Below are positions 1 through 7,952 of a stretch of 64,000 nt of DNA, piece after piece. Within the stretch, counting starts at the first letter, position 1; every line of letters begins with the position of its first letter. Under the pieces are notes generated by a model. The model was not told the DNA's origin, ran no database searches, and worked only from the letters and a program-made list of their open reading frames with translations. The translations under genes were made by a program, and so were the position numbers. The DNA comes from Nocardia goodfellowii (GTDB lineage Bacteria; Actinomycetota; Actinomycetes; Mycobacteriales; Mycobacteriaceae), in assembly GCF_017875645.1 (NCBI RefSeq), contig NZ_JAGGMR010000001.1, positions 2,418,001 to 2,482,000 of the forward strand, read 5' to 3'.

Positions 1-376
1 CGCGACGGTCATCCTGCTCGCGGCGCTGCAGGGTGTGCCGGAACCGCTGTACGAGGCCGCGAAGATCGACGGCGCGGGGGCGATCCGCCGGTTCTGGTCG
101 GTGACGGTGCCGCTGATCCGGGGCCCGCTGTCGTTCGTCTTCGTCATCACGGTGATCAACTCGGTGCAGGCCTTCGACCAGGCCTATGCCCTGACCGGCA
201 GTGGCGGCGGACCGGAAACCGGCACCTATCTACTCGGAATCATGTTGTTCCAGCACGCGTTCGGCTTCTACGAGGTGGGCTACGCCGCCGCGCTGGCCTG
301 GGTGATCTTCGCGATCCTGCTGGTACTGACCGTGGTGCAGCTGCGGTTCGCCCGACGGGCGGAGGTCGAATTGTGA
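1..376 (+). CDS. Sugar ABC transporter permease, MalF type (3' part only)
   Basis: The frame is open from base 2, so the gene begins before the window and about 124 residues remain. The sequence EAAKIDGAGAIRRFW is the EAA loop by which MalF/MalG-type permeases dock on the cytoplasmic ATPase; it is followed by VPLIRGPL and hydrophobic spans. The protein would form half of the membrane channel of a carbohydrate importer. Its stop overlaps the start of the next permease gene (GTGA), which indicates translational coupling. The ATPase and substrate-binding protein are not in the window, so the substrate cannot be read here. Confidence 0.88.
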   Translation, partial: ATVILLAALQGVPEPLYEAAKIDGAGAIRRFWSVTVPLIRGPLSFVFVITVINSVQAFDQAYALTGSGGGPETGTYLLGIMLFQHAFGFYEVGYAAALAWVIFAILLVLTVVQLRFARRAEVEL

Positions 377-1254
377 ACCGGCTCGCCGCTGTCTCGAACC
401 GCCGGTCCGGCGGCCCGGTGCACGCCCGGATCGTCCGGCGGGTGCTGGGCGGCGTGGTCGCGTACCTCGCGCTGGCGGTTATCGCGTGGTGCGCGCTGCT
501 GCCGATCCTGTGGGCGCTGTCCGGTTCGCTCAAACAGGACGGCGAAATCACCGAGGCCGCAGTGCTTCCCGAACATCCGCAGTGGTCCAACTATGGCAAG
601 GTGTTCGAACTGCTGCCACTGGGCCGCATGCTGTTCAACACCATGGTGTACGCGGTCTGCGTCACCGCCGGACAGGTGTTCTTCTGCTCGCTCGCCGGAT
701 ACGCGTTCGCGCGCTTGCATTTTCGTGGCCGTGAAGTGTTGTTCGTGGCCTATCTCGCCACCCTGATGGTGCCGCTGACCGTCACCGTGATCCCGCAATT
801 CTTGCTCATGCGCGCCCTGGGCTGGGTGGACACGCCCTGGGCGATGATCGTGCCGGGCCTGTTCGGCAGCGCGTTCGGCACCTACCTCATGCGGCAGTTC
901 TTCCGTACGCTCCCAGCGGAATTGGAGGAAGCCGCCATCCTCGATGGTTGCAGCACCTGGCAGGTCTACTGGCGAGTCCTGTTGCCGCACACCCGCCCCG
1001 CCCTCATGGTGCTCGCGGTGCTGACCTGGATCACCGTCTGGAACGACTTTCTCTGGCCGCTGATCATGATCCAGCGCAACGACATCGCCACCGCCACATT
1101 GGGTCTGGTGCGACTGCAAGGTCAGTATCACACCCAGTGGCCGATCCTGATGGCCGCCGCGATCGTCATCCTGCTGCCGCTGCTGGTGATCTACGCGATC
1201 GCCCAGCGCGCCTTCGTCCGCGGTATCGCGATGTCCGGCATGGGCGGACGCTAG
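373..1254 (+). CDS. Sugar ABC transporter permease, MalG/UgpE type
   Basis: This 293-residue membrane protein pairs with the preceding permease. About six hydrophobic spans are visible. The EAA loop reads EEAAILDGCSTWQVYWRVLLP near residues 190-210, with the invariant Gly in place. The N-terminal LPILWALSGSLK segment is typical of the second permease of carbohydrate-uptake CUT1 importers. The GTG start lies inside the upstream stop codon. No transport gene follows on this strand, so this looks like the last cistron of the operon. The substrate is unknown; a glycerol-phosphate or oligosaccharide importer would fit equally well. Confidence 0.88.
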   Translation: MNRLAAVSNRRSGGPVHARIVRRVLGGVVAYLALAVIAWCALLPILWALSGSLKQDGEITEAAVLPEHPQWSNYGKVFELLPLGRMLFNTMVYAVCVTAGQVFFCSLAGYAFARLHFRGREVLFVAYLATLMVPLTVTVIPQFLLMRALGWVDTPWAMIVPGLFGSAFGTYLMRQFFRTLPAELEEAAILDGCSTWQVYWRVLLPHTRPALMVLAVLTWITVWNDFLWPLIMIQRNDIATATLGLVRLQGQYHTQWPILMAAAIVILLPLLVIYAIAQRAFVRGIAMSGMGGR

Positions 1255-1266
1255 CAGCGAAGCGAG

Positions 1267-1680
1267 CTATTCGCCGCGGTAGGTGCCGAAACTCCAGAGG
1301 TTGCCCTCCGGGTCGCGGACGCTGAACCCGCGCGAACCGTAATCCTCGTCCCGCAGGCCGCGGACCACGTCGGCGCCGGCGGCGGTGGCGCGTTCGAACA
1401 GCACGTCGGGGTCGTCGCAGACTACGTAGATATTGTCGTTGCCCGGCGTGCGGCTACCGAACGGCGAGTCGTCGCGGCCCGTCGAGCCGAACATGATGCC
1501 GCCGCCGAGCGGCCAGCGCAGTTCGCCGTGCTCGACGATCGACGGGTCGTCTTCCCGGGCGTAGAGGGCCGCTTCCTCGAAGCCGAAGGCTTTCACCAGG
1601 AAGGCGGCGGTGCCCCGAGCGTCGTTCAGCGCCAGGCAAGGCCAGACGCAGGCGATCTTGGTTTCCGTGGGATTCGTCAT
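1267..1680 (-). CDS. VOC-family (glyoxalase/bleomycin-resistance fold) protein
   Basis: A 137-residue single-module vicinal-oxygen-chelate protein. The order of motifs is the standard one: an N-terminal beta strand, AFLVKAFGF helix, a central IMFGS strand, IYVVCDDPD, and a C-terminal RDPEGNLWSFGTY. It resembles PhnB-like proteins more than true glyoxalase I. It lies 10 bp downstream of an AraC-type regulator on the same strand, so the two are probably one transcript. A role in binding or modifying a small molecule sensed by the regulator is inference. The convergent sugar-permease gene ends only 12 bp away. Confidence 0.8.
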   Translation of the reverse strand: MTNPTETKIACVWPCLALNDARGTAAFLVKAFGFEEAALYAREDDPSIVEHGELRWPLGGGIMFGSTGRDDSPFGSRTPGNDNIYVVCDDPDVLFERATAAGADVVRGLRDEDYGSRGFSVRDPEGNLWSFGTYRGE

Positions 1681-1690
1681 GCATTCAGCT

Positions 1691-2527
1691 TCATCCGCGC
1701 AGGTCGGGTTCGTCTTGGACGGATGGAATCTCCTCCGCCAGCCAGGTCGTCGGGCTGCAACCGGCCAAATCGGCGAAATCGCGATTGAGATGCGCCTGGT
1801 CGTAATAGCCGCAGGTGGCTGCGACCTGGGCGATCGTCACGAACGACGGGGTGCGCTCGATCATCCGCCGAGCCCGTTCGAAACGAGTGACGCGCGCCGC
1901 GAGCTTCGGGCTCAAACCGAATTCGGTGCCGAATCGGCGCGCGAGATGCTGCCGGGACCAGCCGATTTCGTCGGCCAGCGATCCAATGCCGGTGGTGCCG
2001 CCGGACCGCACCAACGCGCGCCAAGCCCATGCCAATTCGGGCGTGACGAGCCGGTCCGGGCGAGCCAGGCGCGTCAGCACCGCGTCACAGGCGGCGAAAC
2101 GCTCCGGCCAGGAAGCCGGGCCTTGCAGCCGCTCCCACAGTTCCTCGCCGACCGGACCGGTCAGATCCGCGAATTCCAGTGAAGTGTTCCAGAGTTCACC
2201 CGCGGGCACGCCGAACAGGCTCCGGGACCCGAGCGGAGTCAGCGCGATCGCGACGCCTTCCTGATAACCGTCGTGCGCGATAGCCGCCGGACCGGCCTGC
2301 AAGCCGCTCAGCACACAGCGATAGTCGGCGGGAGACTGACGCGGATTCGTCTGCGCGACAACATCAATCGTGTGCCCGATAGCCACGATGAACGTCAGAT
2401 GCCGCGACGGCAGCCCCCGATGCAACCCGGGTTCGTACCCGGTCATCCGGTACCCGATGTAGTGGTCGATGAACCCGGCCAGCCCCGGCGCGGGCCGCCC
2501 TACCACCACCTCCGTGGTCGGCTCCAT
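1691..2527 (-). CDS. AraC-family transcriptional regulator
   Basis: 278 residues. The C-terminal third carries two helix-turn-helix units: IGWSRQHLARRFGTEFG and the AraC signature ending in DQAHLNRDFADLAGCSP. The N-terminal domain, with GYRMTGYEPGLHRGLPSRHL and FIVAIG, is the cupin-like sensing domain seen in actinobacterial AraC proteins. The frame is open further upstream, but the extension is Arg/Cys-rich and looks non-coding, so the ATG at 2527 giving MEPTTEVV is preferred. The VOC gene follows directly. The divergent quinone oxidoreductase 226 bp away is a possible target. Confidence 0.85.
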   Translation of the reverse strand: MEPTTEVVVGRPAPGLAGFIDHYIGYRMTGYEPGLHRGLPSRHLTFIVAIGHTIDVVAQTNPRQSPADYRCVLSGLQAGPAAIAHDGYQEGVAIALTPLGSRSLFGVPAGELWNTSLEFADLTGPVGEELWERLQGPASWPERFAACDAVLTRLARPDRLVTPELAWAWRALVRSGGTTGIGSLADEIGWSRQHLARRFGTEFGLSPKLAARVTRFERARRMIERTPSFVTIAQVAATCGYYDQAHLNRDFADLAGCSPTTWLAEEIPSVQDEPDLRG

Positions 2528-2718
2528 ACGCGTCACGCTACGCCGCCGCGCAACCGGATGGCATTGGGTGCATACGGTGACCCGCGAAATGACGGCATTG
2601 GGCTGACACGGCGGTCCGGCCGACCTGATGTCGCATGACCGCACACGGTGGCCGGGTCGGCGGTGAGATGCCGCACATGTCCGGGTCATGGTGTGCCAGA
2701 TCGGGTTGCTGCCCGGTT

Positions 2719-2739
2719 ACCGTTACGCGTTCTAACGGT
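2719..2739. promoter_or_regulatory. Perfect 7-bp inverted repeat before the oxidoreductase gene
   Basis: ACCGTTA (2719-2725) and TAACGGT (2733-2739) form a perfect inverted repeat with a 7-bp spacer. It ends 5 bp before the GGAGGT ribosome-binding site (2745-2750) of the oxidoreductase. The position suggests a repressor operator at or just after the transcription start. The regulator is not identified; the divergent AraC protein usually binds direct repeats, so a TetR or MarR protein encoded elsewhere is also possible. Confidence 0.4.
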
Positions 2740-2753
2740 TTTCTGGAGGTGTG

Positions 2754-3674
2754 ATGCGGCGGGTCGGGTACGAGCGCAGTGGTGGTCCTGAGGTGCTCGA
2801 GCTGTCTTCGGCCGAGGTTCCGGCGCCGGGTCCCGGCGAACTGCTGATCAAGGTGCAGGCGATCGGCGTGACATTGCCCGTGGTCCGCAAGGTGCGCGAA
2901 GCCGCCGACCCCAGCCCGCTGGGCGGCGAAATCGCAGGTGAGGTCGTCGCGGTCGGTGAGGGCGTCACCGGCTACACGCCCGGCTACCGGGTCACCGGCC
3001 TGTGCTTCGGCCATGGATACGCCGACTACGCGATCCTCGCCGCCCGCATGGCCTCACCGATTCCCGACGGGGCTTCCGCGGTCGACGCCGTCGCGCTGGT
3101 GCGTAGCGGTCTGGTTGCTCTCGGGGCGTTGGACTCCGCCCGTCCCGAATCCGGTGAGACCGCGCTGATCACCGCCGCCGCCAGCGGTGTCGGTCATCTG
3201 GCCGTGCAGCTGGCGCGGGTGCGCGGTGCGTCCTGGGTGGTCGGCGCTGTGTCCAACGCGGCCAAGACCGATTTCGTGCGTGATCTCGGCGCCGACGAGG
3301 TCGTCACCTACGACCGATCGCACTGGGGTGAACCCGCCGACTACGCGCTCGACGCCGTCGGCGGCGAACTGTTGAAGCCCGCCCTCGGCGCGCTGGCGCC
3401 CGGCGGCCGGCTCGTCGCCTACAGCTCCGGCGGCGGCACCATCCAGGCCTACGACCTGCTGGTCGAAGCCAAGTCGGTGATCGGATTCCAGATCCGCCGC
3501 ATCGCCGAAGGCAAGCCGGACGTGTACGACCATTGGCGCCAAGAACTCTGGCAGTACTTCGCCTCCGGCCGCCTGCGCCCCGTCCATACCGAATTCGCGC
3601 TCGAGGACGCCGCGCACGCGCACGCCCTGGTCGAGTCCCGCGCCAACCTCGGCAAGGTCGTCCTCATTCCCTGA
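2754..3674 (+). CDS. Zinc-independent quinone oxidoreductase (MDR family)
   Basis: 306 residues with a GroES-like N-terminal half (PGPGELLIKVQAIGVT) and a Rossmann half with AAASGVGHLAVQLA for NADPH. The four-Cys structural zinc loop of alcohol dehydrogenases is absent, as in quinone oxidoreductases. It should catalyse NADPH-dependent reduction of quinones or enones in the cytoplasm. The ATG at 2754 is preferred over the GTG at 2751 because GGAGGT at 2745-2750 sits too close to the latter. Substrate unknown. The 90-bp gap to ychF suggests separate transcription. Confidence 0.85.
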   Translation: MRRVGYERSGGPEVLELSSAEVPAPGPGELLIKVQAIGVTLPVVRKVREAADPSPLGGEIAGEVVAVGEGVTGYTPGYRVTGLCFGHGYADYAILAARMASPIPDGASAVDAVALVRSGLVALGALDSARPESGETALITAAASGVGHLAVQLARVRGASWVVGAVSNAAKTDFVRDLGADEVVTYDRSHWGEPADYALDAVGGELLKPALGALAPGGRLVAYSSGGGTIQAYDLLVEAKSVIGFQIRRIAEGKPDVYDHWRQELWQYFASGRLRPVHTEFALEDAAHAHALVESRANLGKVVLIP

Positions 3675-3763
3675 GTGCTGATGCGCCGATGATCCCGGCC
3701 CGGACCGTGGTGCGGGACTCTGACGGTCGGCGAGGGCGGGGCTCCGCGTAGACTCTCCTACTC

Positions 3764-4843
3764 GTGAGTCTCACCCTCGGAATTGTCGGCCTGCCCAACG
3801 TCGGAAAGTCGACGCTGTTCAACGCGTTGACCAAGAACGACGTGCTGGCCGCGAACTATCCGTTCGCGACCATCGAGCCGAACGTCGGGGTGGTGCCGCT
3901 GCCGGATCCGCGCCTGGGCACCCTCGCCGAGATCTTCGGCTCCGAGCGCATCGTCCCCGCCGTGGTGTCGTTCGTCGACATCGCGGGCATCGTCAAGGGC
4001 GCGTCCGAGGGCGCGGGGCTCGGCAACAAGTTCCTCGCCAATATTCGTGAGGCCGACGCCATCTGCCAGGTGGTGCGCGTGTTCGCCGACGACGACGTGA
4101 TCCACGTCGACGGCAAGGTGGACCCGATGGCCGACATCGAGGTGATCGAAACCGAGCTGATCCTCGCCGACCTGCAAACCTTGGAGAAGGCGGTCCCGCG
4201 CTTCGAAAAGGAAGCCAAGATCAAGAAGGACCGCAAACCCCTCGCCGATGCCGCCAAGCTCGCGCAGGAAACCCTCAACGCGGGCACCACCCTGTTCGCG
4301 GCGGGCGACAAGGTCGACACCGAACTGCTCAAAGAGCTGTCGCTGCTCACCACCAAGCCCTTCCTCTACGTCTTCAACGCCGACGAGTCGGTGCTCACCG
4401 ACGAGGCGCGGGTCGCCGAACTGAAGGCCGCCGTCGCCCCCGCCGACGCCGTCTTCCTCGACGCCAAGGTCGAAGCCGAACTCCTCGAACTCGACGACGA
4501 ATCCGCCCTCGAACTCCTCGAATCCATCGGCCAGACCGAACCCGGCCTGCACGCCCTGGCCCGCGCCGGCTTCCACACCCTCGGCCTGCAGACCTACCTC
4601 ACCGCCGGCCCCAAAGAGGCCCGCGCCTGGACCATTCACCAGGGCGACACCGCCCCCAAAGCCGCCGGCGTCATCCACACCGACTTCGAACGCGGCTTCA
4701 TCAAAGCCGAAATCGTCGCCTTCGACGACCTCGTCGCCGCCGGCTCCATGGCCGCCGCCAAGGCCGCCGGCAAAGTCCGCATCGAAGGCAAGGACTACAT
4801 CATGGTCGACGGCGACGTCGTCGAGTTCCGCTTCAACGTGTAG
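3764..4843 (+). CDS. ychF: YchF/OLA1-type P-loop ATPase
   Basis: The 359-residue length is typical of YchF. The P-loop GLPNVGKST is at residues 8-16 and the G3 DIAG near residue 72. The base-recognition motif is NADE instead of the NKxD of true GTPases, which is what gives YchF its ATP preference. A coiled-coil insert follows, and the C-terminal TGS-like domain contains FIKAEIVAFDD. YchF is a ribosome-associated, redox-linked translation factor. Start GTG at 3764, with no strong Shine-Dalgarno sequence. The 3' half shows extreme C-ending codon use. Monocistronic as far as can be seen. Confidence 0.96.
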   Translation: MSLTLGIVGLPNVGKSTLFNALTKNDVLAANYPFATIEPNVGVVPLPDPRLGTLAEIFGSERIVPAVVSFVDIAGIVKGASEGAGLGNKFLANIREADAICQVVRVFADDDVIHVDGKVDPMADIEVIETELILADLQTLEKAVPRFEKEAKIKKDRKPLADAAKLAQETLNAGTTLFAAGDKVDTELLKELSLLTTKPFLYVFNADESVLTDEARVAELKAAVAPADAVFLDAKVEAELLELDDESALELLESIGQTEPGLHALARAGFHTLGLQTYLTAGPKEARAWTIHQGDTAPKAAGVIHTDFERGFIKAEIVAFDDLVAAGSMAAAKAAGKVRIEGKDYIMVDGDVVEFRFNV

Positions 4844-4862
4844 CTAGCGCCTTTCTGTCAAT

Positions 4863-4910
4863 TTGTCAAACAAGCTTCATTGAATTTCTTGCTGTAAGCT
4901 TGTTTGACAA
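4863..4910. promoter_or_regulatory. 15-bp inverted repeat overlapping the promoter of the toxin-antitoxin-like pair
   Basis: TTGTCAAACAAGCTT (4863-4877) is repeated perfectly inverted at 4896-4910 with an 18-bp spacer. The right arm contains TTGACA (4904-4909), which is 17 bp from TATATG (4927-4932), giving a near-consensus promoter for the gene starting at 4950. Another TGTCAA lies just outside the left arm (4856-4861). Bound protein would cover the -35 box. AbiEi-type antitoxins are known to repress their own operons by binding inverted repeats, so autoregulation by the next gene product is the likely role. Confidence 0.65.
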
Positions 4911-4949
4911 GTTGTATTCGTTGGAGTATATGCCGCCCTGAGGTGTGAC

Positions 4950-5918
4950 ATGAGTTCTCACCGAGACCTAGTGGGTCTGCTTCGTCGTGCCGGTGTTCAG
5001 GTAGTAGGCGGTACGCCTGGCAGCCTGGCCATCAGAAATCCGCGAACTGACGTCCTGGTCGAGTTGGCGTTGCGAATGTGGCCGCGACGACTGACTCTGA
5101 GCATGCTGCACAGCGGCTCATCGAACTCGCCCCGTCGAACCTTGCATGTCGCGCCGAGCGCTCAGGCGGCAGTCTCGAGAGCGGCCGTGTCGGGAGCATT
5201 CGATTTGATCACCGACGACCCGCCCTTCGTGGTGATCAATGGCGAGGTGCTGACAGGAGCGAGCAGACACGGCGGATCCGGCAATGCGGCTCGCGCGGCC
5301 TGGGGCCGATGGGCGGTGCAGCGTGTCCTTGCTGTGGCGGGAAAGCCGTTGACGCAGCCGGTGCTGGCCGACTTGACCGGCATCAGTCAGCAGGCGGTAT
5401 CCCAAGCGCTGCGGCTGATCCCGCACGTCAGCCGTGGTCCAGAGGGCTGGACGGCGCCAGTCGAGGCGCTCGAAGCATGGCTGAAGGAGTATCCGGGCCC
5501 GAAGGGAACGGTGACGTATTGGTATGGGCTCGATGACGTTTCGGGGCAGGCTGCGACCGCGCGTGGTTTGCTGGATGAATTGGAACTGCAGTCGGTGACG
5601 TCCGGGGATCTCGCGGCGGACGAGTATGCGCCGTGGCAAATTCCTTCTACTGCGCTGTTTTACATCCCAGAGCTGGTTGATTTCACCCCTGTCGGGCTGA
5701 CTCCTGCCGATCGTCTCGACGCGACTATGCAGGTGGTGGTCCCGGACGACCCGACCATCATCCAAGTCGCGGCCAATATGAATGCGAACCGTCGGCATTT
5801 GATCGCTGATCCCGCGATCACCCTCTGGGATCTCGTCAACACAAGTACGGGGCCCGCCGCCGATGAGGCGGCCGGACGTCTGAAAGCACGGATAGCGAAA
5901 GGAGGATTAAGTGACTGA
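4950..5918 (+). CDS. HTH protein, probable AbiEi/MenA-like antitoxin
   Basis: 322 residues. The only clear domain is a winged-helix segment at about residues 122-160 (LADLTGISQQAVSQALRLI). After it come a middle domain and a C-terminal TLWDLVNT segment, like the end of AbiEi-type regulators, where a DL motif precedes a small helix. It ends 8 bp inside the next gene, a nucleotidyltransferase, so the two are coupled. By position, order and overlap it is the antitoxin and autorepressor of a type IV-like pair. GC content looks lower than in ychF upstream. The assignment is inferred from context and architecture. Confidence 0.62.
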   Translation: MSSHRDLVGLLRRAGVQVVGGTPGSLAIRNPRTDVLVELALRMWPRRLTLSMLHSGSSNSPRRTLHVAPSAQAAVSRAAVSGAFDLITDDPPFVVINGEVLTGASRHGGSGNAARAAWGRWAVQRVLAVAGKPLTQPVLADLTGISQQAVSQALRLIPHVSRGPEGWTAPVEALEAWLKEYPGPKGTVTYWYGLDDVSGQAATARGLLDELELQSVTSGDLAADEYAPWQIPSTALFYIPELVDFTPVGLTPADRLDATMQVVVPDDPTIIQVAANMNANRRHLIADPAITLWDLVNTSTGPAADEAAGRLKARIAKGGLSD

Positions 5919-6705
5919 GCCGAGATCCGTCGAAGTGCAGATCGTATCCACGTCGAACGCTTCCGACCTCGGATTCCTTGCCCTCGCGGACCTGGCTCAC
6001 GCTGCCGCCGGTATCACTATCGACGAGGACGGTGGATACCGTGTCATCGGTGGCCACATGGTTCAGTTGCTGATACACGCCTATCCGACACCGTCATTAC
6101 AGATCCGCGGCACCGCTGATGCCGATGCCGGCGTCAGCCGCCCGGTCGCCGCCGGTCAAAGGTTGCATGAGCGACTTCAAGAACTCGGCTATGAAGCCGA
6201 GAAAGGTAATCGGTACGGCAAGACCAGTGCCGAGGGGCGCTTGGCTGTGGACTTGTTGGTGCCGTTCGGCGACACCGGGAAGACCAGCATCATCGAGGGC
6301 CGTGGTTTCGACACGGCACCCGGACTGAGTATGGCGATCCAGTCACCGCCGCTCTCGGTCACTGCTGAGGTGCGACTGCGCAATGGCGATCGGATCCGTT
6401 TCACGGTGCTGATCCCGGACGTCGAAGCGGCCGTTATCTTGAAGGCGCTGGCCTGGAAAAGTCGATATGCGGGAAAGGATGTCGCCGATCTTTGCTCCCT
6501 CTTCGAAATAGCTCATCACCACGGTGCCGGCATCACGGCATGGCGGCTTCGCGAGGCGGCGTTGACCGGTACTCGACGTGACGCTGCCGCCGCATTAGCC
6601 CAGTTGGTCTCCCGTGTGGAAGGCGGAGCTGTCGACCGAAAGCTATTCGTCTCCAGCCCCGCACGTTTCGGTGCTCTGGTCCGAAATCTCGTCACGCTCG
6701 ACTGA
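5911..6705 (+). CDS. AbiEii/MenT-like nucleotidyltransferase, probable toxin
   Basis: 264 residues with the whole active-site pattern of the DNA-polymerase-beta-type fold. It has YRVIGGHMVQLLIH (Gly pair at 47-48), RGTADADAGV with D70 and D72, a third acidic residue D114 in LAVDLLVP, and KALAWKSRYAGKDVADL at 178-194, matching the K..A...R..KD..DL helix of AbiEii and MenT proteins. Related enzymes transfer nucleotides to tRNA acceptor stems and stop growth. The GTG start overlaps the upstream HTH gene by 8 bp. A different nucleotidyl transfer target is possible. Confidence 0.7.
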   Translation: MTEPRSVEVQIVSTSNASDLGFLALADLAHAAAGITIDEDGGYRVIGGHMVQLLIHAYPTPSLQIRGTADADAGVSRPVAAGQRLHERLQELGYEAEKGNRYGKTSAEGRLAVDLLVPFGDTGKTSIIEGRGFDTAPGLSMAIQSPPLSVTAEVRLRNGDRIRFTVLIPDVEAAVILKALAWKSRYAGKDVADLCSLFEIAHHHGAGITAWRLREAALTGTRRDAAAALAQLVSRVEGGAVDRKLFVSSPARFGALVRNLVTLD

Positions 6706-6736
6706 AGCACACGTTGGGCGGCTGCGTGCCATGGTC

Positions 6737-6761
6737 GAGTGATTGCAGAATGAAATCACTC
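6737..6761. promoter_or_regulatory. 8-bp inverted repeat upstream of the reductase gene
   Basis: GAGTGATT (6737-6744) and AATCACTC (6754-6761) are perfect inverted arms with a 9-bp spacer, 53 bp before the reductase start. A second, shorter pair, GTGGTT (6777-6782) and AACCAC (6792-6797), follows. The spacing fits a dimeric repressor site. No regulator gene is next to it. Confidence 0.35.
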
Positions 6762-6813
6762 TACGCTACGGTGAGGGTGGTTTTATTCCGCAACCACTTG
6801 TATCGGAGCCTGT

Positions 6814-7458
6814 ATGTCCCGGACACGAGTCCACAACCTTTTCGTCTCCTCCGACGGGTATGCCGCCGGGGATCACGTGACGTTCGATGCGCCGATCGGG
6901 GGAGCGGCGGCGCTGTTCGGCAAATTCGATGGGCGCGTCATCGACGGCATTCACGGGGTCGAGGAACCGGTGACCGTGGACCGCGCCATGTTCAGCATGT
7001 GGGGACAAGGGGTTGGGGCGGAGATCATGGGGCGGCGCAAGTTCGGCCCGCAGGCGGGGGAATGGCCGGACGACGGGTGGCGGGGATGGTGGGGAGATGC
7101 GCCGCCCTTCCGCACCCCGGTTTTCATCCTGACCCATTACCCGCACGAAACACTCGAGTTCGACAACGGCACCAGTTTTCACTTCGTGGACGCCTCGCCG
7201 CAGGAGGCGCTGCGCTTGGCGCAAGACGCGGCCGGCGGGTTGGACGTCCGGATCGGCGGCGGACCGTCCACCGTGCGCGAGTTCCTCCAGGCCGATCTCA
7301 TCGATTTTCTGCACATAGCGATCGTTCCGATCGTGCTCGGTGCCGGTGTCCGGATCTGGGATCACCTCGCCGGCCTGGAAGAGCGGTTCAGTGTCGAGTC
7401 CATCAGCACATCCAGCGGTCTGACGCATCAGCTGTGGAACAGGAACCGCGGCGAGTAA
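6814..7458 (+). CDS. Dihydrofolate reductase-like / RibD C-terminal-domain protein
   Basis: 214 residues of the DHFR-like reductase superfamily. It starts with RVHNLFVSSDGYAAG, where true DHFR has its substrate loop, has IMGRRKFG for NADPH phosphate binding, and ends with VRIGGGPSTVREFL and IAIVPIVLGAGVRIW, the RibD-like GGG and LG-G motifs. These stand-alone proteins are widespread in actinobacteria and their substrates are unknown; it should not be called folA. The start is ATG after CGGAG. It converges with the 135-residue gene across a strong terminator hairpin. Confidence 0.82.
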   Translation: MSRTRVHNLFVSSDGYAAGDHVTFDAPIGGAAALFGKFDGRVIDGIHGVEEPVTVDRAMFSMWGQGVGAEIMGRRKFGPQAGEWPDDGWRGWWGDAPPFRTPVFILTHYPHETLEFDNGTSFHFVDASPQEALRLAQDAAGGLDVRIGGGPSTVREFLQADLIDFLHIAIVPIVLGAGVRIWDHLAGLEERFSVESISTSSGLTHQLWNRNRGE

Positions 7459-7491
7459 GAGTGCGGTGACTCGGGTTGATGACCGCACGAG

Positions 7492-7524
7492 CGAGCCCCG
7501 CCCGGTGACTCCGGGCGGGGCTCG
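7492..7524. terminator. Bidirectional terminator hairpin
   Basis: CGAGCCCCGCCCGG (7492-7505) and its perfect complement (7511-7524) form a 14-bp stem with a TGACT loop. It sits between the convergent reductase gene and the 135-residue gene, where a terminator for both strands is expected. No T-tract follows, as is usual in this GC range. Confidence 0.75.
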
Positions 7525-7544
7525 ATCGGGATGGGCGGGCAAGA

Positions 7545-7952
7545 TCAGGCGGCGTCGAGGGCGGCGGTGATCTTGCGGGACATCTCGGTGAGGGTGGGGC
7601 TGGTGGGCCCTTGGTGGGGGCGGGTGGCGGCGCTGATGGCGACCAGGACGGTGTTGCGGAAGTTGGCGGCTTCGGTCGGATCCTGTTGTCCGAGAAGGGA
7701 CATGGCGGCGGTCAGGGCGGGCAGGACCTGGTCGGCGAGTTCGGCGGCGGACTTGCCTTGCAGCTTGATGTCCTTGGACTTGGCGGCGAGGACGTGCCCG
7801 ACCAGGCCGGTCGCGGAGTACAGGGCGATGGAGCCTTCGGTGGCGGTCTTGTGCGGCTTGCCGGTGCTGTCGGCGGCGGCCATCAGGGAGACGGCGCCGT
7901 AGGCGGCGGTGCGCAGGGTGGTCTTGTCCTGGGTGGTGAGGGTGATCGACAT
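7545..7952 (-). CDS. Conserved-looking protein of unknown function, 135 residues
   Basis: I do not recognise this family. It is a soluble, Ala/Thr-rich, mainly helical protein without signal peptide, membrane span or Cys. It begins MSITLTTQDKTTLRTAAYGA and ends with a helix TEMSRKITAALDAA. A good AAGGAGC ribosome-binding site precedes the ATG at 7952, and codon use matches the neighbours, so it is a real gene. It has its own 128-bp upstream region containing three copies of the heptamer GTGTCAG on its coding strand, which may be regulatory. Confidence 0.7.
   Translation of the reverse strand: MSITLTTQDKTTLRTAAYGAVSLMAAADSTGKPHKTATEGSIALYSATGLVGHVLAAKSKDIKLQGKSAAELADQVLPALTAAMSLLGQQDPTEAANFRNTVLVAISAATRPHQGPTSPTLTEMSRKITAALDAA

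Noticed and set aside
6814..7458. Calling the reductase folA
   Set aside because: The GGG and LGAG motifs are RibD-like and the true DHFR active-site Asp/Glu helix is not seen.
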